A DNA stretch of 64,000 bases, taken from contig CAMVCB010000001.1 in assembly GCA_947165895.1 (NCBI GenBank), positions 1-64,000 of the forward strand, written 5' to 3'. Position 1 is the stretch's first letter; each line of letters opens with the position of its first letter. Below the pieces are notes generated by a model. The model made no database searches and was not told where the DNA came from. It saw nothing but the letters and a program-made list of their open reading frames with translations. The stretch is from an uncultured Treponema sp. (GTDB lineage Bacteria > Spirochaetota > Spirochaetia > Treponematales > Treponemataceae). The translations under genes were made by a program, and so were the position numbers. Shown here one piece after another: positions 21,110 to 31,445 of this stretch.

Positions 21110-22409
21110 TAAAGTGAAACATCTTATAAGACACTTTATACTCGAATAAAAACCTGTAATTAATATAAAAAACTAATAAATACTTTATTAATGAAGGACC
21201 AATTCTAGCAAAAAAACGATCATTAAACATAAAAAGACATAATGAATTAAAAAACTGCCCATAAATAATTATCCAAAACACTAATTTATGACATTCTGGA
21301 ATTTTTATAATTTTTCTATACCATAAAGAATAAATAACTCCATAAAAAAATGATATTATAGGGATTCCTATTAAATGAAAATCATGATACCAAGGCAAAA
21401 TTGCACCATAAACATTTCCTAAAGGATAATCATTTAAATAATTGTGAATCCGAATAGTTTCTGTAGGTAAATTAAAGTGCAGTCTATTAGAGAAAAATAA
21501 ATAAATATTTGCAAAAGTTTCTTGTGCGAAAAATTCTTGCGTTTGTATATGATTATTTATAAAACTATCAAGTGTAAATACATTTGCTCCTAAATACATA
21601 CAGATTTGAAGAATAGGATTAGTCTGACCAATTCTTCCAATAAAAAGCCCTACAATTGGAAACAATAATACAGTTATACAAACAATTATAATTAATTTTT
21701 TTATAATTTTTTTATATTTCTTTTTATTCCAATTTCTTGAATCTCTATAAAGAAAGAAAGAATAAAAAAGAAAAGCAATTATTAAATCTATTACATTTCC
21801 CCTAGCCCCTTCAATCAGACAATGCATTGCAGAAATACAAACAGGAACGAGTAGAAAAAAATCACTAAATTTTTTTCGAACAAGTCTATTATAAATAAAT
21901 ATATATTCAAATATGTAACCAATATACATGCTAAATATTAGCATATGTTTATACAAAAAAGATCTTGTTGAGACAGAGCCATCTGCATATGATAATCTAT
22001 ACCTTAATATTTTCTCACCAAAATTACCACTTGCAAATGAACCTATTATTTCACGAAATTGCAAAAATAATGCAAAAAAACCAAAAGCAATAACAAAAAG
22101 TATTTTCCAATTTTCAATTATTATTGGTTTTTCATAATTACTTATTTTTTTTATTTTTTGTTTTTCTGAATAATGAGAAATTAGAGAATCACCAAAAATC
22201 AAAAATGCAATTGTAATTATAATTGTAAAAAAAGTAAGGATACTTATGTCTGTCTTCCAAAAAAGACTCGTACCTAAAACAGCAAAAAAAGTTGCAATCA
22301 GCATTGAAAGACAAACCATAAGAGATGGAGAAATAATATCTTTATCTTTTAATAGAGAGTATCCTACTATATATTCAATAATTAGAGCTAAAAATAGTGT
22401 AATTATCAT
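21084..22409 (-). CDS. O-antigen polymerase (Wzy-like)
   Basis: Polytopic membrane protein with a large periplasmic loop, in O-antigen context. Confidence 0.7.
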   Translation of the reverse strand: MIITLFLALIIEYIVGYSLLKDKDIISPSLMVCLSMLIATFFAVLGTSLFWKTDISILTFFTIIITIAFLIFGDSLISHYSEKQKIKKISNYEKPIIIENWKILFVIAFGFFALFLQFREIIGSFASGNFGEKILRYRLSYADGSVSTRSFLYKHMLIFSMYIGYIFEYIFIYNRLVRKKFSDFFLLVPVCISAMHCLIEGARGNVIDLIIAFLFYSFFLYRDSRNWNKKKYKKIIKKLIIIVCITVLLFPIVGLFIGRIGQTNPILQICMYLGANVFTLDSFINNHIQTQEFFAQETFANIYLFFSNRLHFNLPTETIRIHNYLNDYPLGNVYGAILPWYHDFHLIGIPIISFFYGVIYSLWYRKIIKIPECHKLVFWIIIYGQFFNSLCLFMFNDRFFARIGPSLIKYLLVFYINYRFLFEYKVSYKMFHFNAFQKKGI

Positions 22410-22426
22410 AATAAGTTTCTCAAAGT

Positions 22427-23329
22427 TTATCTTTTGAATAAATTATATTTTAAGTAATAATTAATTAATGCCAATAATTGGACTATTTTTCGTTTTATTT
22501 TTGGCACTTTAAGATATTTATTTAAGTAAATATCAATAGATTTCAAATGCTCCTTAAAAGAAAATATCGAAACTTTATTTTCTCCAGAACCTGTAGATTT
22601 TCCCCCTTCATGTATAACCATAAAATCAGGAACCAGGATCATTTCTTTATTCATCTGTGAAAGTTTATAACCTAAAATTAGTTCTTCATTATAAAGGAAA
22701 GTATCTTCATCAAACATACCTATTTTCTGAAACCACTCTGAATTAATAATAAAAAAAGCTCCAGAAGGTACTTGATAACGAATTGGTTTCATATATGGCA
22801 TATCATTTAGGTACAACAATTTTTCATAGCGTTTTCTGAAAATGATTTTTAACAACTTTGCAGAATCAATTAAACAATCTTTATATTCAAATACACGTCG
22901 TATATTTATTTGACAGTTAGGTTCAATACTTCTTGCAGGTGTGTTTACTAATGGCTGCCCACCAACAACATTTTCATTCCGTTCAATTTCAGAAATAACC
23001 CCTTCTATCGTACCTTTTATAGTTATTTCAACATCAGGATTCATGATTACAATATATTTAGGGTTGTAATTTTTTATAAGATATTTTGCACCCTCGTTAT
23101 TACCGTGAGCATACCCTTTATTTTCTTTCAAGAAAACTACATTTGTATTTTTTAATAAACACTTTCCTAAAATTTCGTTACTTTCTATATCGTTTGAACC
23201 ACCATCAACGATACAAATCTGAAAATTTTCGTTAACTGAAGAATTAATAACAGATTCTGCAGCAAGAAGAGAATATTTTGGAGTTTTATAATTCAGAATA
23301 ACAACTCCATAATCACAATTAGCTTTCAT
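22427..23329 (-). CDS. Glycosyltransferase family 2 (rhamnosyltransferase-like)
   Basis: VILNYKTPKYSLLAAESV, VDGGSND, IMNPDVEI, FDEDTFLYNEEL. Confidence 0.8.
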   Translation of the reverse strand: MKANCDYGVVILNYKTPKYSLLAAESVINSSVNENFQICIVDGGSNDIESNEILGKCLLKNTNVVFLKENKGYAHGNNEGAKYLIKNYNPKYIVIMNPDVEITIKGTIEGVISEIERNENVVGGQPLVNTPARSIEPNCQINIRRVFEYKDCLIDSAKLLKIIFRKRYEKLLYLNDMPYMKPIRYQVPSGAFFIINSEWFQKIGMFDEDTFLYNEELILGYKLSQMNKEMILVPDFMVIHEGGKSTGSGENKVSIFSFKEHLKSIDIYLNKYLKVPKIKRKIVQLLALINYYLKYNLFKR

Positions 23330-23356
23330 ATTAATTTATTTTCCCTATCAAAGCAT

Positions 23357-24169
23357 TTATAAATAACTTTTATGCATATTATGAAACTTATGTAAAATAG
23401 ACTTCGGTATAAATGATGTCAAAATTGGTTTTAATGCATATAAATAATCAATTTTCTTGAATCCTAATAATTTAAAACCTCTTAAATAAACTTTTGCAGT
23501 CTGTATTCCTGCACTTATGCTTCTTTTTTTATAATCGTCAATAGACTCATGATAACGATAAAGAGGTTCCAAAAGATTATGTGCAACATATCCAGATTTA
23601 TAAAAACGAAACCAAAAATCCATATCTTCTGCTCTACGTGTTTCAGAAGAAGCAGTATAACCTTGCAATTGAACATACACCTCTCGTCGTACTAGTATCG
23701 TAGGATGCCAGCAAGGAACCCCTTTCTTAAGAAAACTTTTATCAGGATTCTCAGAGATAGTTCTTATATATTTATCACCCGTATTATCATAAACTATAAC
23801 ACTCGATCCAACACACCCATATTCATTATTTTCACACAGAAATTGTATCTGTTTTTCGAATCGTTCAGGTAAAGATTCATCATCCGCATCCATACGAGCT
23901 ACAAATTCACCTTTTACTTGTTCTAAACATTTATTTAGCGAAGCCGCAAGTTGAAGATTTTGATTATTATGAAGAACATGTATTCTATTATCTTCTTTAG
24001 CTATTTTGCTTATAATGGAATAAGTATTATCTGATGAACAATCATCGCAAATAATGAATTCCCAATTCTTATATGTTTGATTCTGTATCGATTGTATTGC
24101 CTTTTCTATAGTATTCTCACAATTGTATGCACCCATTATTACAGAAATTAATGGCTCATTATTATACAT
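23357..24169 (-). CDS. Glycosyltransferase family 2
   Basis: ISVIMGAYNCENTIEKAIQSIQNQTYKNWEFIICDDCSSD, RMDADDESLPERFEKQ. Confidence 0.9.
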   Translation of the reverse strand: MYNNEPLISVIMGAYNCENTIEKAIQSIQNQTYKNWEFIICDDCSSDNTYSIISKIAKEDNRIHVLHNNQNLQLAASLNKCLEQVKGEFVARMDADDESLPERFEKQIQFLCENNEYGCVGSSVIVYDNTGDKYIRTISENPDKSFLKKGVPCWHPTILVRREVYVQLQGYTASSETRRAEDMDFWFRFYKSGYVAHNLLEPLYRYHESIDDYKKRSISAGIQTAKVYLRGFKLLGFKKIDYLYALKPILTSFIPKSILHKFHNMHKSYL

Positions 24170-24184
24170 ATTATTTCCTCTTAA

Positions 24185-25369
24185 TTAATTCAAAAGGTCG
24201 CAATAAAGTTCTCTCATTTTACATTCTACAACTGATATATCAAACTTCTTACTAAGCAATTGATTTTTATTCCCCATTTCTTCACATAATTTTCGATTTT
24301 CCTTTAATACCAAAATAGCATTTGCGAAAGCATCAACATCATTATATTTACAAGTTATGGCATTATCCTTATTTAAAAAATCTCTTGTTCCTCTGTTATC
24401 AGAAACAATTAGAGGGAGAGAACTTGCCATACCCTCAACTGCAGCTAAACCTAAACCTTCTCTAATAGATGGAAAAACACATACATCTGATAATCGATAA
24501 ATATCATTAACATCAGACCTATACCCTAATAAATGTACTTGTTGAGATAATCCTAAATTTTTAATAAGTTCGTTCAATTCAGAAAATAATATACCTTGCC
24601 CAACTATAATATAATGAATTTGTGTATCATTACATTTTTTCAAAGCTTTTATAATTACACTATGATTTTTATTTTGATTTAACTCACCAACAGATGTTAT
24701 AACAAAAGAATTATTTTCTATATTCAAAGCTCTTCTCTTTTCTTGTCTAAAAGATGTTATATCATTTTCGGAAAGAAGTTTTTTTGCAAATTTCTTAGTA
24801 TTAACCCCAATTCCAGGAATATAAATTGTTTTTTTTGATTTGAATTTTTTCTTAGCCCTATCGTAATCTTCTTTATTTATAGTTATTATTACATCTGTAT
24901 AATTAGATAACAATTTTTCAATTGGATAATAAATAAGCCAATTTTTTATCGGAGCCCCGTTATAAAAATGAAATCCATGCGCCGTGTAAATTACTTTACA
25001 CATACCTTTTTTCTGATACTTCTTAGCACATAGTCTAGTTATAGCTGCACAGATGGGAGAATGACAATGTATAAGTTCATATTTTTTATCAATTAATGTC
25101 TTAACCTGTTTATAAGATTTTATTAATCCTTTAATATTACTAATATGTCTTGTAAAATCAATTTGTTGTATTATTACATTTTCCCTCATCATTTCTTCTA
25201 TGAAGGATTTTATTTTTTCTTGCGAATTTGTATCCTCAATTGTATTAAAATTTGCAGCTAACGTTACTTCATATCCTAATGACTGTAAAATCTTTACATT
25301 ATTGCGATTAAAATTATCAAGATTGGAAGCCATGGAAGCAAGACAGAGAGCTTTTTTATTATTAATCAT
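24185..25369 (-). CDS. Glycosyltransferase family 4
   Basis: GELNQNKNHSVIIKAL, VCVFPSIREGLGLAAVEGMA. Confidence 0.88.
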   Translation of the reverse strand: MINNKKALCLASMASNLDNFNRNNVKILQSLGYEVTLAANFNTIEDTNSQEKIKSFIEEMMRENVIIQQIDFTRHISNIKGLIKSYKQVKTLIDKKYELIHCHSPICAAITRLCAKKYQKKGMCKVIYTAHGFHFYNGAPIKNWLIYYPIEKLLSNYTDVIITINKEDYDRAKKKFKSKKTIYIPGIGVNTKKFAKKLLSENDITSFRQEKRRALNIENNSFVITSVGELNQNKNHSVIIKALKKCNDTQIHYIIVGQGILFSELNELIKNLGLSQQVHLLGYRSDVNDIYRLSDVCVFPSIREGLGLAAVEGMASSLPLIVSDNRGTRDFLNKDNAITCKYNDVDAFANAILVLKENRKLCEEMGNKNQLLSKKFDISVVECKMRELYCDLLN

Positions 25370-25417
25370 TTTGTTTTTCCGTTAATTAATATTCTGAAAA
25401 TTGAATGTATCCATATA

Positions 25418-26518
25418 TTAAAACTTATTAACACAATCAATTACATACTGCACCTGTTCGTTTGTCAGGCATGGACTCATCGGTAAACTCAGCTCTTGTG
25501 CATGAATCTTCTCTGTAACTGGCAAACTCATACAATTCCATTCCTTATAACATTCCTGCTTGTGTGGCGGAATTGGATAATGAATATTTGTACCTATGCC
25601 ATTTGATTCAAGATATTTCTGAAGTTCATTGCGTTGTTCACAAAGAATTGTAAAAATATGGAATACATGTGCATTCCAATCTGTTACTTTTGGAAGTATG
25701 ATTTTAGGATTCTTTATTCCTTCTATATATTTCTTTGCAACAGATTTTCGCAATGTTACATCATCATCCAAATGTTTAAGCTTTACATCAAGGATTGCAG
25801 CTTGAATCTCGTCAAGACGGCTGTTACGTCCTGTGTACTGGAATACGTATTTTTTCTGACTGCCGTAATTTGCAAGGCTTCTAATTGCTTTTGCAAGAGA
25901 TTCGTCATTCGTTGTAACAGCACCGGCATCACCTAAAGCACCAAGATTTTTTCCTGGATAGAAACTGTGTCCTGCTGCATCACCAAGAGCACCTGTCTTT
26001 GTTCCGTTGAACATACAACCATGTGCTTGGGCATTATCTTCAATCAGCTTAAGATTATATTTCTTACAAAGTTCTCCAATTTTATCTGTATAAGCACACT
26101 GTCCATAAAGATGAACAATTGTAATAGCCTTAGTTTTAGAAGTTATTTTATCTTCAATCAGTTTGTCATCTATCTGGAATGTATCAATACTTGGTTCCAC
26201 TAGAACTGGAACAAGACCATTTTCTGTAATTGCAAGAATTGTTGCAATATATGTGTTAGCAGGTACAATTACTTCATCACCCGGTTTCATTACACCAAGT
26301 TCAATATAAGCTCTGAATATCCAGATAAGAGCATCCAAACCGTTTGCACAACCTACACAATATTTCGTTCCAATATAGTTCGCATAGTCATTTTCAAACT
26401 TTTCATTCTCTTTTCCCTGAAGATACCAGCCACTGTCAATTACACGAAGAGTTGCCTCATGGATTTCTGCTTTATATTTATTTGTAATATCTTTTAAGCT
26501 TAAAAATGGAACTACCAT
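25418..26518 (-). CDS. DegT-family sugar aminotransferase (FdtB/QdtB-like)
   Basis: Catalytic Lys in [22 protein letters not shown]; FdtA-like partner nearby. Confidence 0.85.
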   Translation of the reverse strand: MVVPFLSLKDITNKYKAEIHEATLRVIDSGWYLQGKENEKFENDYANYIGTKYCVGCANGLDALIWIFRAYIELGVMKPGDEVIVPANTYIATILAITENGLVPVLVEPSIDTFQIDDKLIEDKITSKTKAITIVHLYGQCAYTDKIGELCKKYNLKLIEDNAQAHGCMFNGTKTGALGDAAGHSFYPGKNLGALGDAGAVTTNDESLAKAIRSLANYGSQKKYVFQYTGRNSRLDEIQAAILDVKLKHLDDDVTLRKSVAKKYIEGIKNPKIILPKVTDWNAHVFHIFTILCEQRNELQKYLESNGIGTNIHYPIPPHKQECYKEWNCMSLPVTEKIHAQELSLPMSPCLTNEQVQYVIDCVNKF

Positions 26519-26571
26519 ATCAATTTTACTCCTATCATACAGTACAAATATTATAACATTTTTATTTACTT

Positions 26572-27438
26572 CTAAAATCTATAACCTGTTCGTATTACGG
26601 AATTTGCAAGTATAATATTATCATCTCCAACTTTTCGGATTTTCTTTATTAACAAGAAGCCATCTTTGACTTTACACCAAACCCCATTATCATCTGTGTT
26701 TACAACACGAGCAGTTTGACAATAATAATCACAGTCTATAATTTCAGAATCAACAATTTCGTAAATTGAATTCTTATGCATTACTCTTGGAAGCGGATAA
26801 GGTTCTGTTAATGCACGAAAAAAACGTCTTAAATACAAATTGGGCATATCAAAATTAACAATGCAGTCATCAAGATTTCTTCTGGGCACCCATGTTGCCT
26901 GTGTAAAATCTTGTTTTGATAATTTCAATTTACCGTTTATATAAGAATTTAATACCTCTCCTAATTTTTTTTTAATATCCTGATAAAACAATTCATGTAC
27001 TTGTCCGACAGTCTGGTTACAATAATCAAATTTAAATTGATATAAAATGTCTCCATCGTCAACTCTTTCATTTACTTCATGAACTGTATAACCAAGTTGC
27101 TTTTCACCATTCATAATCATCCAAAAAATTGAATGAATTCCTCTGTATTTTGGTAAGAGAGAACCATGCAGATTTATATATTTTTTTAATTTCAAGTCTT
27201 CTTTTGTTATAATCGGATACCATCCAGCAAGAAACACATATTCGCAATCACTTTCATTTATTGAATTTATAATTCTATCAGAATCTCTTTTAAGGTGTAT
27301 TAAATTTTCATTATTTGCGGCAACAATATCTACACTATATTGCATTTGTAATGTTCGAAGACAAATCTCTCCCAATTTTCCAGTACCAGCGAGAATAATT
27401 CTCATTTCATCTTTATTATGCATAAAATAACACTCCAT
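26572..27438 (-). CDS. Sugar N-formyltransferase (formyl-THF type)
   Basis: [44 protein letters not shown]. Confidence 0.8.
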   Translation of the reverse strand: MECYFMHNKDEMRIILAGTGKLGEICLRTLQMQYSVDIVAANNENLIHLKRDSDRIINSINESDCEYVFLAGWYPIITKEDLKLKKYINLHGSLLPKYRGIHSIFWMIMNGEKQLGYTVHEVNERVDDGDILYQFKFDYCNQTVGQVHELFYQDIKKKLGEVLNSYINGKLKLSKQDFTQATWVPRRNLDDCIVNFDMPNLYLRRFFRALTEPYPLPRVMHKNSIYEIVDSEIIDCDYYCQTARVVNTDDNGVWCKVKDGFLLIKKIRKVGDDNIILANSVIRTGYRF

Positions 27439-27513
27439 ATTTTTAAGTTATAAAAATCGTACAAAAAGTTTTTTTAATTCATATACTAATTCAATATACA
27501 GTCCTAACTGTAA

Positions 27514-28449
27514 TCAAAAAATAACTATCTTATAAGTCTGGTAAATATTTGTTCTACCACCAAAACCTTCTTTTTGAGAGATTAGACCTTCATTTAAGTA
27601 GTGCCCACCATCTTCTGTAGAGATTCCAAAGTCTAACCAGTCCTTAGAATCTTTATTGGTTTCAATTACAGTGGCAATTGTTAGATCAAGGGCACCTATT
27701 TCACGGGCAGTATAGTTTGCTGCCATATACTGTGTATGTACCGCATTATCATAAATAAAAATAACTGAGCCGGCTATCAATTCATTCTGATAGTAAGCAC
27801 CAAACAATTTGATATTATTTGGAAACCGTTCTTGTAAAAGTTTTAGTTCCTCAGCTGAATGTACAGCCTTTGTATCATGATGTTCTTGTAAAACCTGATT
27901 TTCAAGCTTGATAAAAGATTCAAAATCATTACTTTCTTTTATTTCAACACCTTCTCGTCTTGCCCTACCAACCTGCGCCTTGCGACCTTTTGGCATTTTC
28001 AAAGGCTGATGCAAATTAATAGTTGTTGAAGCCTCTACTTTTAGAATCTGTGCCCCTGTATAAAACAATGAATACAAATCTTCTTCTGCGGGTTGCTTAT
28101 GATATATATGCGGAATATGCTTATATATGATTTCTTTTATTCCATTCGAAATAGCATATTCTTTTAATACGGAAAAACAGTCATTCATATGATGCTGTTT
28201 CATATCATTATTTGTAATAAAACCACCGTAAGTAAGGCCACCGTGTGAACTCAAAACACCATCGTTTATACTAGCCGGCATTACAGCAACAAGTTTGTCA
28301 TCATCGTAAAAAAGTAGTGAATTATCTGTAAAACGGTCTTTATGATATTCCATATAATTTCTGTTAAACATAAAAATACCGTTTTTTGAATTCTGAATAA
28401 AAGAATTCCAAAGTTCTTTGTCACTTTCTGTGTATTTTTGTATTCTCAT
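27514..28449 (-). CDS. FemAB/GNAT-like acyltransferase
   Basis: RKAQVGRARREGVEIKES...LIAGSVIFIYDNAVHTQYMAAN. Confidence 0.65.
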   Translation of the reverse strand: MRIQKYTESDKELWNSFIQNSKNGIFMFNRNYMEYHKDRFTDNSLLFYDDDKLVAVMPASINDGVLSSHGGLTYGGFITNNDMKQHHMNDCFSVLKEYAISNGIKEIIYKHIPHIYHKQPAEEDLYSLFYTGAQILKVEASTTINLHQPLKMPKGRKAQVGRARREGVEIKESNDFESFIKLENQVLQEHHDTKAVHSAEELKLLQERFPNNIKLFGAYYQNELIAGSVIFIYDNAVHTQYMAANYTAREIGALDLTIATVIETNKDSKDWLDFGISTEDGGHYLNEGLISQKEGFGGRTNIYQTYKIVIF

Positions 28450-28496
28450 GCTACGGCCTCCAATTCTTACTCACAGAAGCAATCAGAGCTACAACA

Positions 28497-29444
28497 TCAC
28501 AAAATCCCGCAATTATATTCGAAAGTATATTTCAAAGCTGTCTTACAACCAATATTTTCCTTAAATTCGCAAAGTCCGTGATTCGGTACTCCAAACTCTG
28601 TAGAAGGGCCTATATCAATAATTTCAACATTTCCTTCTTTTGCATAATGATCAAAAACTTTATATGACAAAAGATTCATAACTTTCTTGTCATAGAAACC
28701 AGGTGCATCCCCCCAGTAAATAACCTGTACAATAGAATCTGAAACATGGAATACCTGTGCCGCAGCAGCATCCTGTCCCTCAACAGAGAGAACAAAAAAA
28801 TCAGCCGGAATAATTTTGATTGTATCTAGTACAGCATGCAAAGACATATGGAGCGGGAATCCACGCCATTCGCGATTTTCTTTAATTACAGCATAGGCAC
28901 GAGCTACATCTTCTTCGTTACTTGAATCTAATTTTATAAAATTAAAATCAGACTGCATTGCTTTAGAAAGATTTTTCCGCGTCTCTTTGTTTAATTTTTG
29001 TTCATAATTGACAAAATCTTTCACATAGAACTGATAATTCATATCAACATACTTGAGTGAAAAATCAGAACGGAATAAGGTACTTACAGTCTCGTTTATT
29101 ATTGTAATACCATAAAAGTCTGGTGGAAGTGTGATTTTCAAATCAAGATTATTTTTCTTTGCAAAATCCAGAATCAAAGCAACAGCTTCTTCAACATTTT
29201 GGAATTTGTGGTCATCAGTGTTATAAGAAAAACCTCCAAAAGGAGCAGAAAAAGGCGTTTTGAGTAGATTATCTTTTTGACCAAAACAAATTCCTAAGCG
29301 AACTTTGCTATCCTTAAACACGAAATAGCGAACAGAATCAACTTTTGAAGCATTAAGCTCATTAAAAGCAACACTGTTAAACACCTGATGTGTTTTTGGG
29401 AAATATTGATTGTAATCTTTTGCAGTTAGTTCTATTAGTTCCAT
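28497..29444 (-). CDS. FemAB/GNAT-like acyltransferase
   Basis: NKETRKNLSKAMQSDFNF...AAAAQVFHVSDSIVQVIYWGD. Confidence 0.65.
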   Translation of the reverse strand: MELIELTAKDYNQYFPKTHQVFNSVAFNELNASKVDSVRYFVFKDSKVRLGICFGQKDNLLKTPFSAPFGGFSYNTDDHKFQNVEEAVALILDFAKKNNLDLKITLPPDFYGITIINETVSTLFRSDFSLKYVDMNYQFYVKDFVNYEQKLNKETRKNLSKAMQSDFNFIKLDSSNEEDVARAYAVIKENREWRGFPLHMSLHAVLDTIKIIPADFFVLSVEGQDAAAAQVFHVSDSIVQVIYWGDAPGFYDKKVMNLLSYKVFDHYAKEGNVEIIDIGPSTEFGVPNHGLCEFKENIGCKTALKYTFEYNCGIL

Positions 29445-29460
29445 TATTGTACCTTTTCAT

Positions 29461-29850
29461 CTATAGCTTGTTGATTATCTGACCAATCACATCCAAATTA
29501 TATTCTTCATAAACAGAATTTGATCTGACATTGTTTTTATCAGATGATTTTGGATTTGGAATAACAAAAGATGTTGTATCCAACCATTTTACATTCCGTG
29601 CTATCTCTGCGACATTCGGAACTGTAAAACTATCGTAATCTGTAACAACACCTATGGCACGCACAGTAATAGGAGAGCCATTATTACAACTTTTTATATA
29701 AACTATATCACCTGCTTTAATTGACTGAATTATATTATGCCCAGAAGTATTATCATTATAGCTCCAGCCAATACCTACGCAGGAATTATTTATAAAATCT
29801 TGAAAGACATCCCTTCCATCATAATTAGCACCAAATGCAAAAACCGACAT
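29461..29850 (-). CDS. EVE/PUA-like domain protein
   Basis: FGANYDGRDVFQDFINNSCVGIGW...IKAGDIVYIKS...ITVRAIGVVTDY resembles EVE-like domains of McrB-type proteins. Confidence 0.5.
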   Translation of the reverse strand: MSVFAFGANYDGRDVFQDFINNSCVGIGWSYNDNTSGHNIIQSIKAGDIVYIKSCNNGSPITVRAIGVVTDYDSFTVPNVAEIARNVKWLDTTSFVIPNPKSSDKNNVRSNSVYEEYNLDVIGQIINKL

Positions 29851-29863
29851 AAATACTAACCTA

Positions 29864-30340
29864 TTAGAATTTTGTACTATCTGAAGTTGACTTTAATAAA
29901 GACACATTACCTTCATTATTAATTCTTATATCACGTCCATTGTATGATTCTTTATTAATTGTATTTGCAGGCGGCTGATTATCATATATGAGACAGGCTT
30001 CAATATCTTTGAACAAGTTTTCTGAATCCTTATCTTGATATTTTGAAATAACATTACCAATTCGAACAAATTTTGAATAACCCGGATGATTTTTTATATA
30101 ATTATCAATTTCTTTATAAGCAGGATGAGAGTCTTCCTGCGGTATTCTCTCTCTCAAAGTTTGTTTATAAGCTAAACCTATATAATGAAGTTTTTCACTG
30201 TCGTTAGACACATGTCCATTATTTTCTTTTCCAGTTATAATTTCATAAATTGCATGCTTTTCATCTAAAAAAGAAAGATTTATTGTTTCAACTTCATCAA
30301 ATCTTATTAATTTACCCCAGTTTATTTTTATATTTTCCAT
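29864..30340 (-). CDS. Hypothetical protein with GIY-YIG-like pattern
   Basis: AIYEIITG...LHYIGLAYKQTLRERI...VRIGNV...DIEACLIYDNQPPANT...YNGRDIRI. Confidence 0.45.
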   Translation of the reverse strand: MENIKINWGKLIRFDEVETINLSFLDEKHAIYEIITGKENNGHVSNDSEKLHYIGLAYKQTLRERIPQEDSHPAYKEIDNYIKNHPGYSKFVRIGNVISKYQDKDSENLFKDIEACLIYDNQPPANTINKESYNGRDIRINNEGNVSLLKSTSDSTKF

Positions 30341-30377
30341 ACAAATTTCCTTATAAATACAATAATCAATTTTAACA

Positions 30378-30779
30378 TCATATTTTTTTCAAACTCTTCA
30401 AGAAATCATCATAATTTCTAATGTATTCTTTCTCATCGTAATATTCACTTGCTAAAACTACGAGTTTACAGCCGTAAGAAAAATCGTGCATTTCACGCCA
30501 CATATTCTTACCGATGTACAAACCTACATCCGGGCGGTTCAAAAGAACCTGTTCACGCTTTTCTCCATCATCCAGAATAAAGCGGCAAGCTCCATCCATT
30601 GCAATGATAATTTGCTCAAGTTCCTTGTGAGCATGGAAACCACGAGCTTCATTAGGAAGAGTATCAAACATGTAATAGATACGTTTGATTTCAAAAGGAA
30701 CATTTTTTAGACCTTCAAGGGAAATAAGTTTTCCCCTGCGGTCACCATGCACCTGCATGTCAATGAGATGATAATTCAT
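30378..30779 (-). CDS. dTDP-4-keto-6-deoxyhexose 3,4-ketoisomerase (FdtA/QdtA-like)
   Basis: IKRIYYMFDTLPNEARGFHAHKELEQIIIAMDG; start placed at the internal Met (30779) rather than 30842. Confidence 0.88.
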   Translation of the reverse strand: MNYHLIDMQVHGDRRGKLISLEGLKNVPFEIKRIYYMFDTLPNEARGFHAHKELEQIIIAMDGACRFILDDGEKREQVLLNRPDVGLYIGKNMWREMHDFSYGCKLVVLASEYYDEKEYIRNYDDFLKSLKKI

Positions 30780-30887
30780 AATATAAACTAAATTGATTAA
30801 TGATATATAAAAGAAATTTAAAGACACCCCGCCCACTGGCACATACGTGTAAAAACGCAGTCACCTAACAGGAAGATTACCCCACCC

Positions 30888-30918
30888 GGCTTACCGTGCT
30901 TGAACCAAGCTCCGAGCC
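30888..30918 (-). promoter_or_regulatory. Leader hairpin, candidate antiterminator recognition element
   Basis: Minus strand GGCT-CGGA-GCTTG-GTT-CAAGC-ACGGTA-AGCC (two stems and an internal loop) in the operon leader. Confidence 0.4.
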
Positions 30919-30944
30919 TGACAGTAGTTGCCTTTAATACATAA

Positions 30945-30973
30945 AGTCTACCACAGTGCGTGATTTGGGGCAA
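30945..30973 (-). promoter_or_regulatory. Predicted promoter of the polysaccharide operon
   Basis: Minus strand TTGCCC-N17-TAGACT, ~165 bp upstream of the fdtA-like start. Confidence 0.55.
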
Positions 30974-31018
30974 GTGTTCAAAAATTGAATATAACTTAAA
31001 TTACTAAAATTTTGGCTT

Positions 31019-31445
31019 CTATTCTTTTCTACTGTTTAAATATTTATAATTCCATTCAATACGAAATAAACCATAATCATCAACCGAAGATCCATATATT
31101 GCAGGACAATGTATTCTTGACAGTTCATCTGCAACAGACATTCGCGCTTGAGCAAGTTTAGCACCATCAAACGAATACCATTCAGGATAAGCACAATTTG
31201 ATATTTCTGACAATATGATGATATGGTTGCACTAGAATTTGTAATTCAGGAAAATTACTATTTATTTCTTCTACAATATTAAATACATCAAGCTTTTCAA
31301 CACCAGCATTTCCTTTCAAATCTTCATCATGGATTTTCAAATCATTAATTTGATTGATATTACGAATTGCAATTGAAAGATGATTTTCATTTTCCGAAAA
31401 ATAATTTACTAAATCTTTGTGATATGTTTTGAGGAAAGTATTCAA
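31019..31445 (-). pseudogene. Hypothetical gene split by an apparent frameshift
   Basis: ORFs 31182-31445 and 31019-31213 overlap in different frames around CAACCATATCATCATATTGTCAG and read as one interrupted protein. Confidence 0.45.

Noticed and set aside
30840-30975. Possible small structured RNA gene (SRP RNA, 6S or tmRNA) in the GC-richer stretch upstream of the fdtA-like gene
   Set aside because: The SRP signature GGAAGGAAGCAGC and a tmRNA-like tag or acceptor end were not found; promoter position and direction fit an operon leader better.
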